Below, piece by piece: positions 1-8,666 of a DNA stretch of 17,660 bases (within the stretch, counting starts at the first letter, position 1; every line of letters starts with the position of its first letter). This DNA comes from Moraxella equi. Its GTDB lineage: Bacteria; Pseudomonadota; Gammaproteobacteria; Pseudomonadales; Moraxellaceae. Under the pieces are notes generated by a model. That model saw nothing but the letters and a program-made list of their open reading frames with translations. It searched no databases and was not told where the DNA came from. The position numbers and the translations under genes were made by a program. Where the stretch lies: positions 4,938 through 22,597 of the forward strand of contig NZ_MXAP01000100.1 in assembly GCF_002027555.1 (NCBI RefSeq), in the 5' to 3' direction.

Positions 1-1449
1 TTGATTGCCAATTTCTTGATGATGATTTTCTATAATTTCTGTATTTTGTGAAATCACCAAACTTTCATCATTTAAACTTTCATCATTTAAACTTTCATCA
101 TTTAAACTTTCATCATTTAAACTTTCATCATTTAAACTTTCATCATTTAAACTTTCATCATTTAAACTTTCATCATTTAAACTTTCATCATTTAAACTTT
201 CATCATTTAAACTTTCATCATTTAAACTTTCATCATTTAAACTTTCATCATTTAAACTTTCATCATTTAAACTTTCATCATTTAAACTTTGATTAACGCA
301 GTTATCTGTTTGTTGATTTAAAATTGCTTTGGGTTCTTGATAAATGACTTCATCATGAGCAAGCGGACGAAACGCAAGCAGTCGCAAAATCCCCATTTCC
401 AACGCCTGCATGGGCGTACTGGCAAGGCGAACGCTGTCTCGTGCCTTGATGCTAATCTCATAATAAAGCTGTATGACATCGGCAGGCAAGGTGTGGGCAA
501 GATGATAAAACGCCTGTTTTTGCTCATCGTTCATATCAAGGGGCATGTCAGGCAAAATCTGCACCAGTGCCATTGCATGAAAGCTGTCCACAAGGCGGTC
601 AAGCAAAGCGGTAGCGTCCACCATCTGTTCACGCATTCGGGCAATATGACGAGCCACGCCCGAGCGGTCATCGTGATAAATATCACGCACCAAATCCAGC
701 ACATCAAGACTATCCACAAGCCCAAGCATCTCCATGACGGTATCCGCCCCGACTTGTCCCCCACCGAACGCAATGGCTTGGTCGGTCAAGGACAGAGCAT
801 CACGCACCGAGCCTTTGGCGGACTGAGCCAACTGCCACAGGGCGGTGTCATCAAAGGTAATGTTCTCGGCATGCAGGATTTTGGCTAAATGGGCGTGGAG
901 CAATTCTTGCGACATCGGACGAAGCACAAATTGCAAACAGCGAGAGACAATGGTAATGGGGAGCTTTTGGGGGTCGGTGGTCGCTAGGATAAATTTGACG
1001 TGCTGGGGCGGTTCTTCTAGTGTTTTTAACAGAGCATTAAACGAGTGCGTGGAGAGCATATGCACTTCGTCAATGAGATACACCTTGTACCGCCCTTGGG
1101 TGGGGGCATAGGGGACATTTTCTAGCAAGTCCCGAGTGTCTTCTACTTTGGTACGGCTTGCTGCATCAATCTCGATAAGGTCAATAAACCGCCCATTATC
1201 CACGCTCACGCAAGTATCGCACACACCGCAGGGCGTGCTTGTTATGCCTGTTTCGCAGTTTAGGCACTTTGCTAAAATCCGTGCAATGGTCGTTTTACCC
1301 ACGCCACGAGTGCCTGTAAACAGATAAGCGTGGTGCAATCGCCCTGTATCAATGGCGTGCGATAGGGCTTGGGAGACATGCGTTTGCCCCAATAATTCGC
1401 TAAAATTTTTGGGGCGGTATTTACGTGCTAAAACTTGGTATTCGGACAT
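1..1449 (-). CDS. dnaX: DNA polymerase III subunit gamma/tau (DnaX), 3' end outside the window
   Basis: This is the ATPase subunit of the clamp loader, which loads the beta sliding clamp; the long tau form also ties the polymerase core to the DnaB helicase. 483 codons are visible with no stop, so the gene continues past base 1. The N-terminus (MSEYQVLARKYRP) matches the family start. Residues 46-53 form the Walker A loop (GTRGVGKT), Cys65, Cys74, Cys77 and Cys80 are the zinc site, Walker B (LIDEVH) is at 125-130, and the sensor/arginine-finger segment (ATTDP...SRC) follows. The clamp-loader domains end near residue 370. Residues 389-463 are fifteen perfect Leu-Asn-Asp-Glu-Ser repeats, an unusual acidic linker, and ~20 unique residues follow before the edge. 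No A-AAA-AAG slippery heptamer is seen in the visible part, so how (or whether) a gamma form is made is unknown. There is no clear Shine-Dalgarno upstream. Confidence 0.96.
   Translation of the reverse strand, partial: MSEYQVLARKYRPKNFSELLGQTHVSQALSHAIDTGRLHHAYLFTGTRGVGKTTIARILAKCLNCETGITSTPCGVCDTCVSVDNGRFIDLIEIDAASRTKVEDTRDLLENVPYAPTQGRYKVYLIDEVHMLSTHSFNALLKTLEEPPQHVKFILATTDPQKLPITIVSRCLQFVLRPMSQELLHAHLAKILHAENITFDDTALWQLAQSAKGSVRDALSLTDQAIAFGGGQVGADTVMEMLGLVDSLDVLDLVRDIYHDDRSGVARHIARMREQMVDATALLDRLVDSFHAMALVQILPDMPLDMNDEQKQAFYHLAHTLPADVIQLYYEISIKARDSVRLASTPMQALEMGILRLLAFRPLAHDEVIYQEPKAILNQQTDNCVNQSLNDESLNDESLNDESLNDESLNDESLNDESLNDESLNDESLNDESLNDESLNDESLNDESLNDESLNDESLNDESLVISQNTEIIENHHQEIGNQ
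61..285 (-). repeat. 15 perfect tandem copies of a 15-bp unit inside dnaX
   Basis: The plus-strand unit actttcatcatttaa occurs fifteen times without a single mismatch, followed by a partial copy (actttgattaa) at 286-296. The unit is five codons long and in frame with dnaX on the minus strand, giving Leu-Asn-Asp-Glu-Ser x15 and about 30 acidic residues. Because the unit is a multiple of three, gain or loss of copies would change linker length without breaking the frame. Perfect identity, including third codon positions, suggests recent expansion by slippage or very frequent homogenisation. Copy number is therefore probably variable between isolates (inference). Confidence 0.97.
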
Positions 1450-1466
1450 GACAGATTGGCAAATGA

Positions 1467-1494
1467 GCGGTATAAATTTGTGCCATTATACCGC
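1467..1494. promoter_or_regulatory. 9-bp inverted repeat overlapping a -10 box upstream of dnaX
   Basis: gcggtataa (1467-1475) and ttataccgc (1486-1494) are perfect inverted repeats with a 10-base spacer. On the minus strand, 1490-1485 reads TATAAT, a consensus -10 box about 36 bases ahead of the dnaX ATG; the matching -35 region is poor. The hairpin is not followed by a U-tract in the dnaX direction, so an operator overlapping the promoter is a better reading than a terminator for putA. The promoter call is moderate and the operator call is speculative. Confidence 0.4.
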
Positions 1495-1557
1495 ATTTTG
1501 TTGGTTTAGAATACCGATTTTGGCGTGGGCCATGACTGACATCAAGCCAAATATGCA

Positions 1558-4500
1558 CTAGGCACTTGCCATCAGACTGGCGTTACCCCCTGCCGCTGTG
1601 GTGTTATAACTTTGGCTGACTTCATGATACAGACGTGTCATGTCAAAGCCATCTGTGGCATCCATCACACGACGAATCGCCCCGTCCAGCTCTGACAGTC
1701 GCACTTTTTCAGAAGTCGGTAGGTCGGACAACGCCACGATGATGGTGTTTTTATCCACGCCTTGTTGCTCCATGACTTCTAACACATCTGTCAGCTTATC
1801 AGCGTAAGGGGCAAGCTCATGGCTTGGGGTAACGTGCGCCTTGATGCCATTTAGGGCAAGCACAGCAAGCACCGCCAGAGCCTTGTCTGGCGTGCCATTT
1901 GTCAAAGCCACCGAGCGTGGGGCATGCCATGATAGGGTGTTGGTCTCGCCCGTTGGCCCTTGTAGGGTGGTCTGGGCGTGATTGAGTGCCGTTTGATAAG
2001 CGTGCTTGATGGTGCTGTCTAGATTGACACCTACCGACCGAGCAACGTCCATGACACGAGCTACATTGTTATCATAAGTCGTGGCAGGCTTATCAAGGGT
2101 CGGTATGTCCCAACTGTCCAGACGGCTTAGGCGTTGCAGATAAAAGCACCCGCCTGCCTTGGGTCCTGTACCCGATAAGCCATGACCGCCAAAGGGTTGG
2201 ACGCCCACCACCGCCCCGACGATGTTGCGGTTGATGTAGACGTTGCCTGCTTGTATGCGATTTGTGATATGCTCTATCGTGCCATCGATACGGCTGTGAA
2301 TGCCGTGTGTTAGGGCATAGCCTTTTTTGTTAATGCTGTCTATCACGTCATCAAGTTCATGGGCTTTATAACGGACAACGTGTAGCACAGGCCCAAAGAC
2401 TTCCTTTTTAAGCTGTGATAGGTCTTTTAGTTCAAATAAAATCGGAGCGACAAAAGTGCCTTCTTCGCCATCTATGACACGCACTTCATGGTAGTCGCTG
2501 GTTTGTTTTAGGGCGTTGATGTGGTCTAGCAGATTCGCTTGGGCTTCGCTGTCAATCACAGGCCCGACATCTGTGCTAAGTAGACGTGGGTCTGACACGA
2601 CAAGCTCATCCATCGCCCCTTTTATCATCTCAATCATAGGCTCGGCGATGTCTTCTTGGATACATAAGATACGCAAGGCAGAGCAACGCTGACCTACTGA
2701 GTCAAAGGCAGATGCCAATACATCGGCACACACCTGCTCAGGCAGGGCGGTAGAATCCACAATCATGGCGTTCATGCCCCCTGTCTCAGCGATGAGCACA
2801 GGATTGTCAGAGCGTTTGGCAAGCAAGGTATTAATGCGTTTGGCGACGTCTGTTGAGCCTGTGAAAATCACGCCATCAATACGCTCGTCCGCTGTCAAAA
2901 CACCACCCACATCCCCAGCACCCAGCACCAGTTGTAATACATCAGTTGGGATGCCTGCTTCATGTAGCCATGACACCGCCAAGTGAGCGATGATGGACGT
3001 CTGTTCGGCAGGTTTGGCAACAACCGTATTGCCTGCACACAAGGCAGAGACCACTTCGCCAACAAAAATCGCTAGGGGAAAATTCCACGGGCTAATCGCC
3101 ACCACCGTGCCTAGTGGCGTGGTTAGGTTTAGCCGTTCGCATTCATCGGCATAATAACGGCAAAAATCCACCGCTTCACGCACTTCGGCAATGGCATTTA
3201 GCAGGGTTTTGCCTGCTTCACGCACCGCCACCATCATAAGCAGTGCCATGCGTTTGGGCTCTTCCATCAAATCGGCAAAGGCTCGTATCATGTCAGCACG
3301 CTCTTTTGGCGAGACGTTTTGCCATGAGTGTTGGGCATTGATGGCAACTCCAACCACATCTGACACCTGATTTGGGTTAATAAATGCTACTTGTCCGACC
3401 ACATCGGTGTGATTGGCAGGATTTAGCACGGCAAAGGCAGGCATATGGACGACATCATGATGGGTCAAGGAGCTAACGTTAAAGTCAATGCCACTTGCCA
3501 TGGTCATGTCATCTTGGAGCTGGGATAGGACATGCTCGTTAGATAAATCCATGCCCCATGAATTTTTGCGTTCGCCATAAATATGGCGTGGGTTTGGTGT
3601 GAGTGGGTTTGGTGTGATGTTACCGACATCAATCTCATCTAAAGGCGAGATGACTAACTCATCAATACTGACTTTCTCATCCACGATACGATTGACAAAT
3701 GATGAGTTCGCCCCATTTTCCAAAAGACGGCGTACCAGATAGGCGAGCAGGGTCTTGTGTGTGCCGACAGGGGCATAGATTCGCACACGGCGGCCAAGTT
3801 TGTCGCCGACCACTTGGTCATATAACGTCTCGCCCATGCCGTGTAAGCATTGAAATTCAAAATCAAGCTCCTTACCCATCTCATAGATGGTTGCCAGCGT
3901 TTGGGCGTTATGCGTGGCAAATTGGGGGAATATGGCATCTTGGGCGGACAGTAGTTTTTTGGCACATGCCAAATAAGACACATCTGTGTAGACTTTGCGG
4001 GTATAGACAGGATAGCCGTCCATGCCATCCACCTGAGCCCATTTAATCTCACTGTCCCAATACGCTCCTTTGACAAGGCGAATCATGAGTTTTTGGTTAT
4101 GGCGACGAGCTAAGTCAATGAGATAATCAATGACAAAAGGACAGCGTTTTTGGTAGGCTTGCACCACAAAGCCAATGCCACGAAAACCTGCCAAATCAGG
4201 GTCAGACACCAAGGCTTGCATGAGTTCAAGCGACAGCTCCAAGCGATGAGCTTCTTCGGCATCGATGTTTAGCCCGATGTCATACTCTTTGGCAAGCAAA
4301 AACAATGCCTTCAATCTAGGCAATAGCTCACTCATCACACGCTTATGCTGTGAGCGAAAATATCTGGGATGAATGGCGGACAGCTTGACTGAGATGCCAT
4401 TACCATCATAAACCCCACGCCCTTTAGCATCTTTGCCAATAGCATGAATGGCACTGACATAGTCATTAAAATAACGGTCAGCATCCGCCTGTGTCATGGC

Positions 4501-5121
4501 AGCTTCACCAAGCATGTCAAAGCTAAAACGATAGCCCAGACGTTCACGCTCTTTACCATTAGTAAGGGCTTCTTCTATCGTCTGCCCTGTCACAAACTGC
4601 TTGCCAAGGAGCTTCATGGCATAGTTCACGCCACCACGAATAAAGGGCTCGCCACCTTTTTGTAAGACACGGATCAAAGATGAACCCATCGAGTCATCCG
4701 ACACATCCGTGGTCAGCTTGCCCGTCAAGACCAGCCCCCAAGCAGCAGCATTGACGAACATGGATGGGCTATTACCGACATGACGTCGCCAATCCCCATC
4801 GGCGAGCTTATCACGAATGAGCTTATCTCTGGTGGCGTTATCAGGAATGCGTAGCAGGGCTTCGGCAAGGCACATAAGAGCAATGCCTTCTTCGCTGGAT
4901 AACGAAAACTCATGCGTAAGAGCATCCACGCCCGGTGATTTGGAGCGGTCGGCACGCACCTGAGTGATGAGCGAACGGGCAAGCGACTGAATATTGTCTC
5001 TTTGGGTTTGGGTAAAGTCAAGTATGCTTGCCAAATTTCGTACTGCCACCGTCTCATCCAAGCGATAAGCGGCGGTAATGGCATCTTTTAATGGGGTTTG
5101 TACATGGGTAAAGTGAAACAT
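1558..5121 (-). CDS. putA: Bifunctional proline dehydrogenase / L-glutamate-gamma-semialdehyde dehydrogenase (PutA)
   Basis: PutA oxidises proline to glutamate in two steps: an FAD-dependent proline dehydrogenase passes electrons to the quinone pool, then an NAD-dependent aldehyde dehydrogenase oxidises the glutamate semialdehyde, with the intermediate channelled inside the enzyme. In this 1187-residue protein the PRODH barrel spans roughly 190-480, with the flavin/proline-site segment RRLLENGANSSFVNR near 464-478. The ALDH domain spans roughly 560-1005, with Glu779 (AETGG) and catalytic Cys813 (GQRCSALR). The C-terminal ALDH-like domain ends in the conserved tail NTTAAGGNASLM. The N-terminus starts directly in the alpha domain and has no ribbon-helix-helix repressor domain, so this is a PutA that cannot regulate its own gene as the E. 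coli protein does. A strong AAGGAG site (5127-5132) sits just before the ATG. It lies 42 bases after the antiporter gene. Confidence 0.97.
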   Translation of the reverse strand: MFHFTHVQTPLKDAITAAYRLDETVAVRNLASILDFTQTQRDNIQSLARSLITQVRADRSKSPGVDALTHEFSLSSEEGIALMCLAEALLRIPDNATRDKLIRDKLADGDWRRHVGNSPSMFVNAAAWGLVLTGKLTTDVSDDSMGSSLIRVLQKGGEPFIRGGVNYAMKLLGKQFVTGQTIEEALTNGKERERLGYRFSFDMLGEAAMTQADADRYFNDYVSAIHAIGKDAKGRGVYDGNGISVKLSAIHPRYFRSQHKRVMSELLPRLKALFLLAKEYDIGLNIDAEEAHRLELSLELMQALVSDPDLAGFRGIGFVVQAYQKRCPFVIDYLIDLARRHNQKLMIRLVKGAYWDSEIKWAQVDGMDGYPVYTRKVYTDVSYLACAKKLLSAQDAIFPQFATHNAQTLATIYEMGKELDFEFQCLHGMGETLYDQVVGDKLGRRVRIYAPVGTHKTLLAYLVRRLLENGANSSFVNRIVDEKVSIDELVISPLDEIDVGNITPNPLTPNPRHIYGERKNSWGMDLSNEHVLSQLQDDMTMASGIDFNVSSLTHHDVVHMPAFAVLNPANHTDVVGQVAFINPNQVSDVVGVAINAQHSWQNVSPKERADMIRAFADLMEEPKRMALLMMVAVREAGKTLLNAIAEVREAVDFCRYYADECERLNLTTPLGTVVAISPWNFPLAIFVGEVVSALCAGNTVVAKPAEQTSIIAHLAVSWLHEAGIPTDVLQLVLGAGDVGGVLTADERIDGVIFTGSTDVAKRINTLLAKRSDNPVLIAETGGMNAMIVDSTALPEQVCADVLASAFDSVGQRCSALRILCIQEDIAEPMIEMIKGAMDELVVSDPRLLSTDVGPVIDSEAQANLLDHINALKQTSDYHEVRVIDGEEGTFVAPILFELKDLSQLKKEVFGPVLHVVRYKAHELDDVIDSINKKGYALTHGIHSRIDGTIEHITNRIQAGNVYINRNIVGAVVGVQPFGGHGLSGTGPKAGGCFYLQRLSRLDSWDIPTLDKPATTYDNNVARVMDVARSVGVNLDSTIKHAYQTALNHAQTTLQGPTGETNTLSWHAPRSVALTNGTPDKALAVLAVLALNGIKAHVTPSHELAPYADKLTDVLEVMEQQGVDKNTIIVALSDLPTSEKVRLSELDGAIRRVMDATDGFDMTRLYHEVSQSYNTTAAGGNASLMASA

Positions 5122-5138
5122 AAAATCTCCTTAATTGT

Positions 5139-5167
5139 CTTATAATGACCCATCATCTTAACATCAA
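5139..5167 (-). promoter_or_regulatory. Candidate sigma-70 promoter of putA
   Basis: On the minus strand TTGATG (5167-5162) and TATAAG (5144-5139) are separated by 17 bases and lie just ahead of the putA ribosome binding site. The -35 box overlaps the stop codon of the antiporter gene. The match is 4/6 and 5/6 to consensus, so putA can probably be transcribed separately from nhaP. Called by eye only. Confidence 0.45.
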
Positions 5168-6651
5168 AAACGATTAGGGTCATTGAGTGTCGCTTGCGTT
5201 TCGTGTTTGGTGTCATCAAACTTAGGCAATTCCTCCAATTCCTCTGGCGTAGGCTCATATAGGCTAATGGTTTGATTGCCAAATTTATCCTCATTTAACA
5301 CATATAATCTATCAGAGCGATTCATTATTTTGTGCATTAGGCGTTGATACCAGCCTGCAAACCCTTCGCTTGGCTCATTGGGATTATAATAAAAGGCATT
5401 AATCACCGCAGGCAATCCCAAACCACACACAACCCCTGATAAAAGCACCACGATAAAGGTATAACCAATTAAGACATTAGTATATTCTTTTAATTGTGGG
5501 ACGTTGGCAACCGCCAAAATCAGGGCCAGCGAAATACCGCCACGCACCCCACCCCATGATAAAACCTCCAAACTGCCTTTATAAGCATTCTTTCGCACAC
5601 TAGGAAAAAACGCAAATGCCAAATAATTTGCCAAAAAGCGTGCCAAATGCAAAATCACAAAAGCAACAATACCGCCAATGATGATATGAGCATTTAAATC
5701 CAAAATAAATAATTCAAGTCCAATTAAGGTAAATAAAAAGGAATTAATAATCCCTTCAATGGTATGCCAAAAATGGTTAATTTCTTCTACATCTTTATGA
5801 GCCAAAATCTCTTGCCATTTATCGCCCACCATCAAACCACCAATCACGCAAGCAATCGGTGCGGACGCATGAGCATAGAGTGCCACCAAATAAGAGCCTG
5901 AGGCTAACACGGCAGTGGTTAATATCAAAGACTCCATTTCGTTTTTGCCTTTTAATAAATACAACGCCATTTTACCAAAAGCAAAACCAATAATGACCGC
6001 TACAATGATTTCAAATGCCAAATGCTCAATAACGTGCAATAAATTAAATTCACCCCCTTGAATGACTTTTAAAATCGTCATAAATACCGCAATACACATG
6101 GCATCATTAAATAAGGATTCACCCTCTAATTTAATCATCAAATGATTGGGGGCTTTAATAGAGCTTAATACACCTTTAATGCCAATCGGGTCCGTTGCCC
6201 CGAGTGCCGAACCCAACAACAATAAAACAATTAAAGGAACATGATGACCTGTGATGAATTGATAGCCAAATAATAGACCGCCAAAAACAAAAGCACAAAG
6301 CAGTAATGCCAAACTTGCCAAAATCCCAATGGGTTTCCAATAAGTTTTTAAGTCCGCCATTTTAAATTTAAGGGCGGAGGCGGTTAAGATAAAACAAATG
6401 ACACCATTAATTAAAAAATCATAAAAATTGATTTGGCGGACAGCTTCTTCAATGGCGTGAATGTTGATATTAATAAATTGATTGCCTGCCAATAATGTCG
6501 CTGACCATTGCAAAATAAAGACCAACACTGCCGAGACAATCGGCACGCCAATGGCTTGGGGCATTCCCAAGATGCGTTTATTAAATAAAGTCGTAATAAT
6601 AGAAATTAAACAAACAACCGTAAAAATTTCTAAAAAAATAAAACTTCCCAT
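5164..6651 (-). CDS. NhaP/CPA1-type Na+(K+)/H+ antiporter
   Basis: This is a cytoplasmic-membrane cation:proton antiporter of the CPA1 family, which exchanges Na+ (or K+) for H+ to control internal pH and sodium. The 495 residues contain about a dozen hydrophobic segments. Family signatures are the ATDP motif in a discontinuous helix (152-155) and EGESLFNDA, whose Asn182-Asp183 pair is the expected ion-binding site. The last ~75 residues are a hydrophilic cytoplasmic tail rich in acidic residues, which could be regulatory. The start follows an AGGGCG site. The gene is 19 bases downstream of a 56-residue membrane protein, so the two are probably co-transcribed. Whether the ion is Na+ or K+ cannot be read from the sequence. 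Confidence 0.9.
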   Translation of the reverse strand: MGSFIFLEIFTVVCLISIITTLFNKRILGMPQAIGVPIVSAVLVFILQWSATLLAGNQFININIHAIEEAVRQINFYDFLINGVICFILTASALKFKMADLKTYWKPIGILASLALLLCAFVFGGLLFGYQFITGHHVPLIVLLLLGSALGATDPIGIKGVLSSIKAPNHLMIKLEGESLFNDAMCIAVFMTILKVIQGGEFNLLHVIEHLAFEIIVAVIIGFAFGKMALYLLKGKNEMESLILTTAVLASGSYLVALYAHASAPIACVIGGLMVGDKWQEILAHKDVEEINHFWHTIEGIINSFLFTLIGLELFILDLNAHIIIGGIVAFVILHLARFLANYLAFAFFPSVRKNAYKGSLEVLSWGGVRGGISLALILAVANVPQLKEYTNVLIGYTFIVVLLSGVVCGLGLPAVINAFYYNPNEPSEGFAGWYQRLMHKIMNRSDRLYVLNEDKFGNQTISLYEPTPEELEELPKFDDTKHETQATLNDPNRF

Positions 6652-6670
6652 TACATCGCCCTATTTAAAA

Positions 6671-6841
6671 TCAACCATAAATACCAACATAGATAATATA
6701 AATCACCAAAGCAAAAAATAAAATCCAAACAATACGCCAAAACCAAGTATGAAATTTGCTTTTGCCCTCATAAAGCCATATCTCAAAACAAATAGGAAAT
6801 ATGCCTTTAATCAGTTGCCAAAAACCTTCAAAAAATCCCAT
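6671..6841 (-). CDS. Small single-pass membrane protein upstream of the antiporter
   Basis: This short reading frame encodes 56 residues. It starts MGFFEGFWQLIKG, has a charged middle (YEGKSKFHTW), and ends in a strongly hydrophobic helix of about 24 residues (31-54) with a very short tail. It has a good AGGA ribosome binding site ahead of the ATG, stops 19 bases before the antiporter start, and occupies a gap that otherwise has no function. Aromatic residues (Trp, Phe) flank the helix as expected at a membrane interface. I do not recognise a family. By position it could be a small partner or regulator of the antiporter, but that is inference. Its reality is supported by codon structure, Shine-Dalgarno and spacing. 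Confidence 0.7.
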   Translation of the reverse strand: MGFFEGFWQLIKGIFPICFEIWLYEGKSKFHTWFWRIVWILFFALVIYIIYVGIYG

Positions 6842-6856
6842 CGTTTATCCTGTTTT

Positions 6857-6892
6857 AAATAACCCTATCTTATTATAAAAATAGGGTTATTT
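6857..6892. terminator. Probable terminator hairpin after lysS
   Basis: aaataaccctat (6857-6868) and atagggttattt (6881-6892) form a perfect 12-bp stem with a 12-base loop, starting 14 bases after the lysS stop. The stem is AT-rich with a CCC/GGG core, and the T-run on the minus strand is part of the stem rather than after it, so it may be leaky. It is roughly symmetric and could act in both directions. Confidence 0.5.
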
Positions 6893-6899
6893 TTAACAA
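6872..6899 (-). promoter_or_regulatory. Candidate promoter of the small-protein/antiporter operon
   Basis: On the minus strand TTGTTA (6899-6894) and TATAAT (6877-6872) are 16 bases apart, about 30 bases ahead of the small membrane protein start. The -10 box falls in the loop of the hairpin that follows lysS, so termination and initiation signals are interleaved. Called by eye. Confidence 0.4.
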
Positions 6900-6905
6900 T
6901 CCAAA

Positions 6906-8429
6906 TTATTTATGACGCATATGCGGGAATAAAATCACATCACGAATGCTTGGCGCATTGGCAAATAACATCACCAAACGGTCAATACCAATCCCTTCGC
7001 CTGCGGTTGGCGGTAAGCCATATTCGAGCGCCTCAATAAAGTCCGCATCATAGTGCATTGCTTCATCATCGCCTGCGTCTTTTTCCGCCACTTGGGCTTT
7101 AAAGCGTTCAGCTTGGTCAATTGGGTCATTTAATTCTGAGAACCCATTTGCTAATTCTCGTCCGCCAATAAAGAATTCAAAACGGTCGGTAATGTGTGGA
7201 TTATCATCATTACGGCGAGCCAGTGGCGAAGTTTCTGCCGGGTATTCGGTAATAAAAGTCGGCTGGCGAAGTTTGGTTTCTACCGTTTCTTCAAAAACAA
7301 TTGTTTGTAATTTACCCAAACCAAAAGACGGTTTGACCTCGATTTTTAAGGTATTTTTAACAAAATCCGCTAAAAATTCTTGGGAGTTGATATTGTCCAA
7401 AGTTAGATTTGGATTATATTTTAAAATCGCTTCGCTCATTGGGATTTTGGCAAATGGTGCTTTAAAACTAAATACCTCTTCGCCATACGGCACATCGGTT
7501 GTTCCCAAAATGTCCATTGCCAATTTTTCAAGCATATTTTCGGTCAATGCCATTAAATCCTTATAATCGGCATAAGCTTGATAAAATTCAATCATCGTAA
7601 ATTCAGGATTGTGGCGAGTAGAAACGCCTTCATTTCTAAAATTACGGTTAATTTCAAATACCCGTTCAAACCCACCAACCACCAAGCGTTTTAAATAAAG
7701 CTCTGGAGCAATACGCAAATACAGCTCCATATCCAACGCATTATGATGGGTAATAAATGGTTTTGCTGATGCACCCCCCGGAATAATGTGCATCATTGGC
7801 GTCTCTACTTCCATAAAACGTTCGCCCACCAAAAACGTACGAATACCTGAGACCACTTTGGCACGGATTTCAAAGGTTTTGCGGGTGTCTTCGTTTACCA
7901 TTAAATCAAGGTATCTTTGGCGGTATTTGACTTCGGTATCGGTCAAACCGTGAAATTTATCAGGCAGTGGGCGTAATGACTTGGTCAAAAGCTCAAAGTC
8001 TTCTAGATGAATGTACAAATCACCCTTGCCCGAACGCCCAATATAACCGCTCGCCCCAACAATATCTCCCAAATCTAAGGATTTAATCAACTCCAAGGTC
8101 TCGGCAGGCAAGCCTTTTCTATCCACATACAGCTGAATCCGCCCTGTCATGTCGCTAATCACGATAAACGAGCCACGGTTTAGCATGACACGCCCTGCCA
8201 CTTTGGCATAAGTCTTATTGCCTGCTTCGGCATCGGCTTCTAAGGTTGCTTTATCCACATCGGCAAATTTGTCTTGCAAATCGGCACAGTAGTCGGCAGG
8301 TTTAAAGGTGTTTGGATAAGCGGTTTTACCCTGCTCGCTTGCCTTTTGCTTTAATACGTCTAACTTTTCAAGACGTTGGCGAATAAGCTCGTTGGTGTCG
8401 GCGAGTTCGGTTTTGGTTTGGTCGGTCAT
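6906..8429 (-). CDS. lysS: Lysyl-tRNA synthetase, class II
   Basis: This enzyme charges tRNA-Lys with lysine using ATP. The 507 residues match the usual class II length (~505). The N-terminal OB-fold anticodon-binding domain is at about 70-150 ([11 protein letters not shown]...). The catalytic core has motif 2 at about 256-280 ([21 protein letters not shown]), and motif 3 near the C-terminus ([11 protein letters not shown], then RDVILFP). The start is the ATG giving MTDQTKTE, after a weak GGAA site; the N-terminal helix matches family length. A hairpin follows the stop. The region upstream (8430-8533) has a possible TATACT -10 box at 8487-8482 but no convincing -35. Confidence 0.98.
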   Translation of the reverse strand: MTDQTKTELADTNELIRQRLEKLDVLKQKASEQGKTAYPNTFKPADYCADLQDKFADVDKATLEADAEAGNKTYAKVAGRVMLNRGSFIVISDMTGRIQLYVDRKGLPAETLELIKSLDLGDIVGASGYIGRSGKGDLYIHLEDFELLTKSLRPLPDKFHGLTDTEVKYRQRYLDLMVNEDTRKTFEIRAKVVSGIRTFLVGERFMEVETPMMHIIPGGASAKPFITHHNALDMELYLRIAPELYLKRLVVGGFERVFEINRNFRNEGVSTRHNPEFTMIEFYQAYADYKDLMALTENMLEKLAMDILGTTDVPYGEEVFSFKAPFAKIPMSEAILKYNPNLTLDNINSQEFLADFVKNTLKIEVKPSFGLGKLQTIVFEETVETKLRQPTFITEYPAETSPLARRNDDNPHITDRFEFFIGGRELANGFSELNDPIDQAERFKAQVAEKDAGDDEAMHYDADFIEALEYGLPPTAGEGIGIDRLVMLFANAPSIRDVILFPHMRHK

Positions 8430-8533
8430 AAGTGTTCCAATTTTGGTTAGTTTTGGTTAAATAAAGGTAGTAGTTCAAAAAAGTATACTAAAATTAGGTT
8501 TTTCGTTCGCCCTAAGTTTATCAAAGGGCAGCG

Positions 8534-8573
8534 GAAAACCGTCATGGTTACAAGCTCACCATGAACGGTTTTC
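8534..8573. terminator. Long hairpin between the lipoprotein gene and lysS
   Basis: ggaaaaccgtcatggt and accatgaacggttttc form a 15-bp stem with one bulged base and a 9-base loop. On the plus strand it is followed by ttttg, but no plus-strand gene leads into it. On the minus strand it lies ~94 bases after the lipoprotein stop, without a clean U-tract beyond the stem. It could be an imperfect terminator for the prfA-PLD-lipoprotein operon, a processing site or a small dispersed repeat. The rest of 8430-8666 shows nothing else I can support. Confidence 0.4.
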
Positions 8574-8666
8574 TTTTGTAGCATATCTTTTAAACCAGAA
8601 CCAAATAAAATGTTTGGTTTAAAATTTATCAAATAAGCAATATGCCAATTTAATAAAAATCGTTCA

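Noticed and set aside
48..296. Plus-strand reading frame encoding repeated Phe-His-His-Leu-Asn
   Set aside because: It is the antisense reading of the in-frame dnaX repeat; it has no ribosome site and no content beyond the repeat.
61..296. Possible CRISPR array
   Set aside because: The 15-bp units are head-to-tail with no spacers and are in frame with dnaX.
337..888. Plus-strand 183-codon frame
   Set aside because: Lies wholly antisense to dnaX, whose minus-strand translation shows clear family motifs.
3654..4076. Other-frame ORFs on both strands within putA
   Set aside because: Overlap the PRODH barrel of putA; translations are low-complexity or rich in Arg/Cys/His and show no family signature.
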